Below are positions 58,606-64,000 of a DNA stretch of 64,000 nt, in pieces; the stretch's first letter is position 1, and each line of letters opens with the position of its first letter. Made by a program: the position numbers and the translations under genes. The notes beneath the pieces are model-generated. The model ran no database searches, had not been told where the DNA came from, and worked only from the letters and a program-made list of their open reading frames with translations. The DNA is taken from the NCBI RefSeq assembly GCF_003752365.1, contig NZ_RJUO01000004.1, positions 286,355 to 350,354 of the forward strand, written 5' to 3'. The stretch is from Frondihabitans sp. PhB188 (GTDB lineage: Bacteria > Actinomycetota > Actinomycetes > Actinomycetales > Microbacteriaceae).

Positions 58606-59145
58606 ATGCATCAGGAGCGCTACCAGGTCCGGTTCGAGTGGGGCGAGGCCGGAGCCCGGCGCATCGCGGAGGGCGCCCACGTCGTCGTCGTGGCCGACGA
58701 GCTGGACGGACACGGGTCGGCGTCGGCCGCCCTGCTCGCCGCCGCGGTGACCGACGCCTGCCCGCCGAACGTCGCCGTGCTCTGCGCCACCGAGACGTCG
58801 GCTCAGGACGCCGCCGCGCACGTGCTCGCGCTTCAGGAGCAGCTCGGCGACCGCGCCGTCGTGGCCGTCGTGGGCGCCGGTTCGATCGACGACGACGGAT
58901 TCCGCACGGCCGTCGAAGACCACCTCGCAGCCGGAGCAGTCGTCGACGCCCTCGCCGCGGTCGGCATCGACTTCTCGTCGCCCGAGGCCGCAGCCGCGTG
59001 CGCCGCCTGGCAGGGGCTCCGTCGCGCGACGGCGCATCTGCTCACGGCCTCGACATCGGGGCAGGAACTCGCCGACGCCCGCGACCAGCGGCGAGAGCAC
59101 GCGGCCGCCGTCGCCACCCTGCGGGAATTCACCTCGCGCGGGTAG
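58606..59145 (+). CDS. ComB-like 2-phosphosulfolactate phosphatase family protein
   Basis: The 179-residue protein begins QERYQVRFEWGEAGARRIAEGAHVVVVADELDGHGSASAALLAAA, the N-terminal pattern of the ComB family. It has further family segments (VAVVGAGSIDDDGFRTAVEDHLAAGAVVDALAAVGID). Full-length ComB enzymes are about 230-240 residues, so this is a shortened actinobacterial form. The 2-phosphosulfolactate substrate is unlikely without the rest of coenzyme M synthesis, and the role is open. Confidence 0.7.
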   Translation: MHQERYQVRFEWGEAGARRIAEGAHVVVVADELDGHGSASAALLAAAVTDACPPNVAVLCATETSAQDAAAHVLALQEQLGDRAVVAVVGAGSIDDDGFRTAVEDHLAAGAVVDALAAVGIDFSSPEAAAACAAWQGLRRATAHLLTASTSGQELADARDQRREHAAAVATLREFTSRG

Positions 59146-59178
59146 CGTTCACCCCGTCAACAACCCTTGGAGGACGAA

Positions 59179-59469
59179 ATGAAGGCAGTACTCGACGGAA
59201 CCGTGGTGGCAGAGGCCCCCGAAGCCGACCTCATCAAGATCGAGGGCAACTGGTACTTCCCGCCGGCGAGCGTCAACGACGCGCTCCTCGAGAAGACCGA
59301 CACCCCCTACACCTGCCCCTGGAAGGGCGAGTGCCAGTACTTCTCGGTGAACGGCCTCCAGGACCGCGCCTTCAGCTACCCCACCCCGTACCCGACCGCG
59401 TTCGACCGCGTCGGCAAGGACTTCTCGAACTACGTCGCCTTCTGGAAAGAGGTGCAGGTCGTCGAGTAG
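59179..59469 (+). CDS. DUF427 family protein
   Basis: The 96-residue protein is a typical DUF427 member: VAEAPEADLIKIEGNWYFPPASVNDALLEKTDTPYTCPWKGECQYFSV, with the conserved CPWKG core and a C-terminal AFWKEVQVVE. The fold is a small beta barrel and the activity is unknown. GGAGG at 59169-59173 supports ATG 59179. A strong hairpin terminator follows. Confidence 0.92.
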   Translation: MKAVLDGTVVAEAPEADLIKIEGNWYFPPASVNDALLEKTDTPYTCPWKGECQYFSVNGLQDRAFSYPTPYPTAFDRVGKDFSNYVAFWKEVQVVE

Positions 59470-59486
59470 ACGCCTCGCCTGATCGT

Positions 59487-59511
59487 TCGACCCCGCCGAG
59501 TGCGGGGTCGA
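59487..59511 (+). terminator. Terminator hairpin TCGACCCCGC-CGAGT-GCGGGGTCGA
   Basis: A perfect 10-bp stem with a 5-nt loop starts 18 nt after the DUF427 stop, between convergent genes. It has no T-tract, as is common in actinobacteria. Confidence 0.8.
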
Positions 59512-59544
59512 CGTCGTTAACCCCGGGGCTGCGTCGCCTTCTGC

Positions 59545-60201
59545 TCAGGCCTGAGGCTTGCTCGCAGGAACTGCGGCCCGCGCCCGATGCGCCCGCACCT
59601 TCGCCCGGTTGCCGCACTTCGTCATCGAGCACCACCGGCGTGTTCCGGCGCGCGAGTCGTCGTGGAAGACCAGCCCGCAGTCGTCGGCCGCGCACCGTCG
59701 CAGGCGCCGCGCCGGGTCGCCGACGAACCCGACGCCGGCGAGCATGTGCACGGCGTCGCGCGCGACGGACGCCATAGCCTGGCTCACCCGCAGGCGCACG
59801 GCCCCGGCCTGGCGGCCGCCGCCCGGAAGCGACGGCGGCACGTCGGGCACCGCAGCGTAGAGGTTGACCGCGTCGATGTCGCGCGACTGCGGGGCGTGGC
59901 CGTCGGCGGCGCTGAGCGCCAGGCGGGCGATCGCATCGCGGAGGGCTCGGGCGTCGGTGAGCTCGCGGTCGGAGGGCGCGGCGCCGAGCGGCCCGAAGCG
60001 CTCGGCGAGCCAGTCGCCGAGGTCGGCGGCGACGAGGAGGCCGTCCCACGCGGAGTCGGTCGTCGCACCGGGGAGACCGGAGGCGGGGCCGAACGCGTCG
60101 GGGGCGAAGCCGCCGAGGTACGCGAAGTCGAGGCACGTCGCGCCCGACTCGAAGGCCCAGCGGACGCCGGTGTCGGAGCGGAACCAGGTCGTCTCGGGCA
60201 T
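59545..60201 (-). CDS. CGNR zinc-finger regulator with ABATE domain
   Basis: The 218-residue protein has an N-terminal ABATE region (about 10-110; GATCLDFAYLGG, DLGDWLAERFG) and a C-terminal CGNR zinc finger: CAADDCGLVFHDDSRAGTRRWCSMTKCGNRAKVRAHR. The finger supplies four Cys, and the CGNR motif contacts DNA. ATG 60201 is fixed by TACGGT 6 nt upstream. Its regulon is unknown. Confidence 0.88.
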   Translation of the reverse strand: MPETTWFRSDTGVRWAFESGATCLDFAYLGGFAPDAFGPASGLPGATTDSAWDGLLVAADLGDWLAERFGPLGAAPSDRELTDARALRDAIARLALSAADGHAPQSRDIDAVNLYAAVPDVPPSLPGGGRQAGAVRLRVSQAMASVARDAVHMLAGVGFVGDPARRLRRCAADDCGLVFHDDSRAGTRRWCSMTKCGNRAKVRAHRARAAVPASKPQA

Positions 60202-60207
60202 GTAACC

Positions 60208-60213
60208 ACCGTA
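60208..60213 (-). promoter_or_regulatory. -10 hexamer TACGGT (minus strand), leaderless CGNR gene start
   Basis: Six nucleotides separate it from the ATG at 60201. Confidence 0.55.
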
Positions 60214-60296
60214 GCCGGTCTGGTCTCGCACGGTTCACCCCACGGAGCGGCACCGGACCTGGGCCGCGGGGTTGCGCGGGTGCCGGAGCACGGGGT

Positions 60297-60749
60297 CTAG
60301 ACCGCGCGCTTCACCCACGTGATGAGGTTGGCGTCGTCGAAGCGCCGCGCGCAGCGCCCGCACGCCAGCGGTCGCGACGGCGCGCGGTACCGGTAGTGCT
60401 CGTGGCCGGCCGGGCAGCGGCCCACCCAGGGCGCGAGCTCCGATGCGATCGCGCCGTCGTGGAGCCGGCCGCCGATGTAGCCGAGGTCGGCTGCGGTCGT
60501 GGCCCACTTCGGGCCGTGACCGGCGCGGGACCCGGCGATGGCGTGCGCGACCTCGTGCAGGAGCACCTGGTGGATCTCGTCGTCGTCGTACCGCCCGGCG
60601 AGGTGGCGCGAGACCGTGATCCGCTTGGAGGCGTAGTTGCAGAGGCCCGCGCGGGTCTTGGCGTTGTCGAAGCCGAACGTCCACGACGGGTCGAGGTGGA
60701 GCGCGATCAGGGCCGCAGCCCAGTGCCGAACGCGGGCCAGATCGGCCAC
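60297..60749 (-). CDS. SprT-like zinc metalloprotease domain protein
   Basis: The 150-residue protein has the zinc motif HEVAH at 65-69 and a C-terminal zinc-ribbon-like segment (CPAGHEHYRYRAPSRPLACGRCARRF), the layout of SprT-like proteins related to Spartan, which digests proteins crosslinked to DNA. Bacterial function is less clear. The GTG start lies 5 nt after the stop of the TPR gene on the same strand, so the two are co-transcribed. Confidence 0.88.
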   Translation of the reverse strand: MADLARVRHWAAALIALHLDPSWTFGFDNAKTRAGLCNYASKRITVSRHLAGRYDDDEIHQVLLHEVAHAIAGSRAGHGPKWATTAADLGYIGGRLHDGAIASELAPWVGRCPAGHEHYRYRAPSRPLACGRCARRFDDANLITWVKRAV

Positions 60750-60754
60750 GTCGG

Positions 60755-61909
60755 CTAGGAGCGGTCGCTCGGGCGGTCCGCCTGGGATGCGTCGAACGCG
60801 CCCCAGATGCTGCGCGCGGCCTTTCGGGCGCGGGTCACCTCGGCGTCGAAGCCGGTCGCGGCCGGCTCGTCGTCTTCGTTCCGGTCTTCGTCGTCGACGT
60901 CGAGTCGGACGGTGCCAGGCGCCGTCGCGTGGGGGACGGCGATGGCCTGCGTCTCGACGCCGATCGACGCGGCGTCGGGGACGGGCTCATCGACGGGCGC
61001 GTCGGGATCGAGCCGCGCGGCGGCCGGGTCGAGGCGTGCCGGAGCCTCGGTCGCGGTGTCGGACGGCGTCAGGAACGCCGGCGAACCCGTGGTGCGGAAC
61101 AGCGGCGGGGGAGCGGTGTCGCCCTCGATCGCGTCGGCGTCGTCCTGTTCGGCGTCGACGGGCTCGTCGCGGACGACGAACGGCGACGGCTGGACGACGA
61201 TGGGCGTGACCATCGGCTCGACCTCGGGCTCGACGACCTCGTCGGCGGGCTCCTCGATCGGCTCGACGAGCGGGACGGCCGACCCCTGCAGGATCGCCCG
61301 CATGACGCCCTCGATCGCGACGCGGAGGCCGTTCGTGCGCTCGGCCGGGGCGCCGGCCTTCTCGTAGGCGGCCAGGGCGGCGCCGAGCGCCTCGCGGGCC
61401 TCCTCGAAGCGGCCGAGGTCGTAGAGCGTGTAGCCCTCGAGCTCGGCGGCGGCGGCCTCGAGAGCGTGCCACTCCTCGGTGGCGGCGCTCAGACGGCTGG
61501 TGTGGAGGTCGCTGTAGGCGCGCTCGAGGCGGCCCTGCTCCTTGAACACGTACGCGCGGCGGATGCGCGCGGCGGCGGAGTCGGCGCGGTCGCCGGTGAA
61601 GTGGGCGAGGCGGAACGCCTCTTCGCTGATGGCGAGAGCCTCGTCGAGGCGGCCGAGCATGCGCAGCAGATCGGCGCGCTCGCCCAGGGCGGCCGTGCTG
61701 CGGCTGGCGCCGAGCTCAGACAGCCGGTGCTCGAGGGCCGTGACGTCGACGGCGGGCCGCAGCGAGACGGGGTCGAAGTGGGCCGCACCCGAGGCAGCGG
61801 ACAGGCCCGTGGGGCCCGTCGGCACGATGGGTGCGGTCAGGCTCGCGGGCACGGGGCGGCGGGTGGGGCCACCGTGCGCGTCGTTGTCGGAGTGGTCGTG
61901 CTCGGTCAT
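60755..61909 (-). CDS. TPR-repeat protein with acidic Pro-rich tail
   Basis: The 384-residue protein has helical TPR-like repeats at about 55-205 (LGERADLLRMLGRLDEALAISEEAFRLAHFTGD; AELEGYTLYDLGRFEEAREALGAALAAYEKAG). A long disordered acidic and Pro/Val-rich segment follows, ending in a basic patch FDAEVTRARKAARSIWGAF. It probably scaffolds other proteins. It heads a two-gene unit with the SprT-like gene and has a leaderless promoter (TACCCT, 7 nt upstream). Confidence 0.75.
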   Translation of the reverse strand: MTEHDHSDNDAHGGPTRRPVPASLTAPIVPTGPTGLSAASGAAHFDPVSLRPAVDVTALEHRLSELGASRSTAALGERADLLRMLGRLDEALAISEEAFRLAHFTGDRADSAAARIRRAYVFKEQGRLERAYSDLHTSRLSAATEEWHALEAAAAELEGYTLYDLGRFEEAREALGAALAAYEKAGAPAERTNGLRVAIEGVMRAILQGSAVPLVEPIEEPADEVVEPEVEPMVTPIVVQPSPFVVRDEPVDAEQDDADAIEGDTAPPPLFRTTGSPAFLTPSDTATEAPARLDPAAARLDPDAPVDEPVPDAASIGVETQAIAVPHATAPGTVRLDVDDEDRNEDDEPAATGFDAEVTRARKAARSIWGAFDASQADRPSDRS

Positions 61910-61916
61910 CGATTCG

Positions 61917-61922
61917 AGGGTA
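61917..61922 (-). promoter_or_regulatory. -10 hexamer TACCCT (minus strand), leaderless TPR gene start
   Basis: Seven nucleotides separate it from the ATG at 61909. Confidence 0.55.
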
Positions 61923-62011
61923 GTCGTTGACGGGGCGTTTGGGCTGTGCGGCGCGCTCGGCGGCGCGGCCGGGCCCGTTTCACCGCCCCCGGTGGTCGAT
62001 CTCCGGGGAGG

Positions 62012-62467
62012 TCAGGCGAGGACGGGAGCCTTCGCCCGTGACGCCACGGACGCCGGCGTCGCCGCCGGTCGGGCGGCGGGAGCCGCCGCACGGGCAGGGG
62101 CCAGCGGCGCGCGGAGCGGCCACTCCTGCTCGTCGAGGATCAGCTGGGCCGCGGCGCCGGTGGTCACGTTGACGACGATCGGAGCCATCAGGTTCACGGT
62201 CGTGCCCTCCGGGGCGGGGTTGGCGACGACCAGCAGGAGCGCGTCGGCCGGGGTGGTGAGGCCGAGGAGGTCGGCCTGCTCGGTCGAGATCTCGGGCGAG
62301 TAGTGCCCGAGGTGCACCGACGCGTCCACCACGAACAGGCGCTTTGCCGGCTCGTCGCTCGCGTGCAGCGAGTACAGGCCGGCGGCGCCGCTGATCTCGT
62401 CGAGGGTGAAGTCGACGAGGGGGTCGAGGCCGGGAGGGGGCGTGACGAAGGAGAGAGAAGCGCTCAT
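62012..62467 (-). CDS. fliW: Flagellar assembly factor FliW
   Basis: The 151-residue protein binds flagellin and antagonises the translational repressor CsrA in bacteria that have it. The core is normal (VDFTLDEISGAAGLYSLHASDEPAKRLFVVDASVHLGHYSPEI; LLLVVANPAPEGTTVNLMAPIVVNVTTGAAAQLILDE). An Ala/Pro-rich tail of about 30 residues follows. Its ATG overlaps the flgL stop (ATGA). No csrA gene follows in the window; the next downstream gene is unrelated. Confidence 0.9.
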   Translation of the reverse strand: MSASLSFVTPPPGLDPLVDFTLDEISGAAGLYSLHASDEPAKRLFVVDASVHLGHYSPEISTEQADLLGLTTPADALLLVVANPAPEGTTVNLMAPIVVNVTTGAAAQLILDEQEWPLRAPLAPARAAAPAARPAATPASVASRAKAPVLA

Positions 62468-63393
62468 CGGAGGAAGTCCATCAGGGTCGGCTGGATCACC
62501 TTGGCGGTGGTCGCAAGGGCGGATTGGTAGGTGACTGACTGGGTCTGGAGGTCGAGGATGACCTTGGCGAGGTCGAGGTCCTCGATACCGGAGCGCTGGT
62601 TCTCGAGCGAGACGCCGTTTGACGCCAGGCTGTCCTGGGCGCGCTCGAGCTGGCTCTGGCGGACGCCGACGTCGCCCCAGGCGCCGCGGACAGCGGTCAG
62701 GTGCGTGTCGATGTCGGCGAGGTGGCTGCTGACGTTGACGCCCGATCGGAGATCGCTGACGATGTCGTCGACCATCGAGAACACGGAGTCGCTGCCGGTC
62801 CCGAAGACGGCGGCGCCGTCGGTGTCGACCGTGACGGTCGTGCCGTCGGCGATGCGGCGCTGGACGCTGCTGCCGGCCGTTCCGGTGAACGCCGGCTGCG
62901 TCGTCGTGACGACTCCGGTCGCCGGGTCGGTGGTCGAGGTGCCGGGAGTGAAGGCGACGCCGGCGTCGGACGACCCGGCGAAGACCGAGCGGCCCTTGAA
63001 GGACGTGTTCGCGGTCGCGAGCAGGTCGCTCTTGAGCCCGACGAGCTCCGTGGCGATCGCCTCCTTGGCCGTGGCCGACATCGACCCGTCGTTCGCGCCC
63101 TGGACGGTGAGGTCGCGGATGCGGTTCAGGATCTTGGACGTGTCGCTCATGGCGGCGTCCGTCGTCGAGAGCCAGCCGACGCCGTCGGTCGCGTTGCGCG
63201 CGTACTGGGAGTTCGCGCTCTGCTGCGATCGGACCAGGAGGGACTGCCCGGTGGCGGTCGGGTCGTCCGAAGGCACGGTGATCGCCTTGAGCGACGACGC
63301 CTGGCTGTTGAGCTGCGCGAGCCGAGCCTGGTTCGCCTGGAGCATGCGCGAGGAGGCCATGGCGGCGGTCTGGTTGGTGACGCGTCCGAGCAT
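62464..63393 (-). CDS. flgL: Flagellar hook-filament junction protein FlgL
   Basis: The 309-residue protein is the second hook-associated protein, joining hook to filament outside the cell. The flagellin-like N-terminus (MLGRVTNQTAAMASSRMLQANQARLAQLNSQ, then DGVGWLSTTDAAMSDTSKILNRIRDLTVQGAND) and C-terminus (LDLAKVILDLQTQSVTYQSALATTAKVIQPTLMDFL) form the D0/D1 helices. Its ATG shares an A with the flgK stop (TGATG). Confidence 0.93.
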   Translation of the reverse strand: MLGRVTNQTAAMASSRMLQANQARLAQLNSQASSLKAITVPSDDPTATGQSLLVRSQQSANSQYARNATDGVGWLSTTDAAMSDTSKILNRIRDLTVQGANDGSMSATAKEAIATELVGLKSDLLATANTSFKGRSVFAGSSDAGVAFTPGTSTTDPATGVVTTTQPAFTGTAGSSVQRRIADGTTVTVDTDGAAVFGTGSDSVFSMVDDIVSDLRSGVNVSSHLADIDTHLTAVRGAWGDVGVRQSQLERAQDSLASNGVSLENQRSGIEDLDLAKVILDLQTQSVTYQSALATTAKVIQPTLMDFLR

Positions 63394-63998
63394 CAGAGGC
63401 CCACCCGTCCGGTGCGGTTGATCAGGGTGTCGAGCATCTCGTCGACCGCCGTCATGACGCGGGCCGCGCCCTGGTAGGCGTGCTGGAACGTGAGCATGTT
63501 GACGTTCTCCTCGTCGAGGTCGACGCCCGCCGTCGAGGTCTGCTGCGTCTTGGCCGCGGTGGCGGCGACGGTGGCGCGGTCCGACGACGCGATCTCGCTC
63601 TTGGCCAGCGAGCCGGTCGTCGTGACGAACCCGGCCCAGACGCGGTCGGGAGCGGCGCTGCCAGTGCCGAGCGTGGAGAGCTTGTCGGCGATCGAGCCGT
63701 CGCGGGCTCCGGCGCCGACGGCGCCGCTCTGGATCGCGGCGGCCGACGTGGGCACCACCGAGAGGCCGAGGGCGGCGGGGCCGGTCGTCGAGACGGCGAA
63801 GAAGTTCGCGCCGGTGGTGCCCGACGCGGTCGCACCGGTCGAGTACACCGCGTTGACGGCGGAGGCGAGGGTGGTCGCGAACGAGTTGTACGTCGCGCCG
63901 GCCTCGGCGAGGACCCCGCCGGTGCCGGAGCCGTCGGCCGGGGCGAGGACTGAGAGAGTTCCTGCGATCTGACCGCCGTCGAGCCCGACGGAGGCGCC
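63393..63998 (-). CDS. flgK: Flagellar hook-associated protein FlgK, C-terminal part (5' end outside window)
   Basis: The frame is open from the window end to TGA 63395-63393, showing about 201 residues. The C-terminus GVDLDEENVNMLTFQHAYQGAARVMTAVDEMLDTLINRTGRVGL is diagnostic of FlgK, the first hook-filament junction protein. Upstream is the variable region with GLDGGQIAGTLSVLAPADG. It is coupled to flgL by a TGATG overlap, giving the order flgK-flgL-fliW. Confidence 0.93.
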   Translation of the reverse strand, partial: GASVGLDGGQIAGTLSVLAPADGSGTGGVLAEAGATYNSFATTLASAVNAVYSTGATASGTTGANFFAVSTTGPAALGLSVVPTSAAAIQSGAVGAGARDGSIADKLSTLGTGSAAPDRVWAGFVTTTGSLAKSEIASSDRATVAATAAKTQQTSTAGVDLDEENVNMLTFQHAYQGAARVMTAVDEMLDTLINRTGRVGL

Positions 63999-64000
63999 CG

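Overview
The window is about 70% GC, gene-dense and rich in GTG starts and 1-4 bp ATGA/GTGA gene overlaps. Gram-positive envelope features (a LAFTG cell-wall sorting signal, lipoprotein signal peptides), Lhr, Nei2, an MmyB-type regulator and a flagellar operon point to a motile high-GC actinobacterium, most likely Microbacteriaceae; this assignment is inferred from gene content. About twenty genes have a TANNNT -10 hexamer 5-8 nt before the start codon, so leaderless transcripts appear common, and several starts were chosen on that basis.

1-6 kb: the end of a glycosyltransferase operon, an MmyB-type regulator, a DUF2510 membrane protein with a FUS-like Tyr-Gly-Gln region, small conserved proteins and a HAD phosphatase. 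6-11.2 kb: after a 365-nt regulatory region comes an operon of a processive GT2 synthase, a HlyD-like membrane adaptor and a GH81 endo-beta-1,3-glucanase lipoprotein, which looks like a beta-1,3-glucan (curdlan-like) export system. The GH81 gene seems to start at ATC. 11.4-19.5 kb: peroxiredoxin, lhr-nei2 repair pair, azoreductase and aldo/keto reductase. 19.5-21.2 kb: a lower-GC XRE-ImmA/IrrE plus PIN-domain pair behind a perfect palindrome.

21.3-32.4 kb: MFS exporter, an SDR whose 3' end is tandemly repeated, a gluconate module (FadR-type regulator, GntP, GntK), quinone oxidoreductase, SIMPL protein, hydrolase, NUDIX protein, then a fused hydrolase/gluconate-dehydrogenase small subunit overlapping a GMC flavoprotein. 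32.5-37.4 kb (minus strand): Fic, adenosine deaminase and an amino-acid ABC transporter. 37.5-42.4 kb: an S-adenosylhomocysteinase-like protein, an SAH-deaminase-like amidohydrolase and a DUF985 cupin in overlapping order, then a DHA2 exporter. This resembles the archaeal route that deaminates SAH to S-inosylhomocysteine before hydrolysis.

42.4-56 kb: an AAA ATPase followed by an 18-bp stop-containing repeat, TetR regulator, glutathione peroxidase, a LAFTG surface protein behind a structured leader, a lower-GC secreted glycine-zipper protein with a small membrane protein, an orphan sugar ABC permease, SGNH hydrolase, epimerase, MFS/ArsR pair, hydrolase and an RGG-tailed DEAD-box helicase. 56-64 kb: small conserved proteins, SprT, CGNR regulator, a TPR protein and the flagellar genes flgK (truncated by the window), flgL and fliW.

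Short dispersed repeats cross the whole window: a 12-mer GGGCGCAGGAAC with ten exact copies, and at least two families of intergenic inverted-repeat elements. No tRNA, rRNA, CRISPR array, integrase or transposase was recognised.
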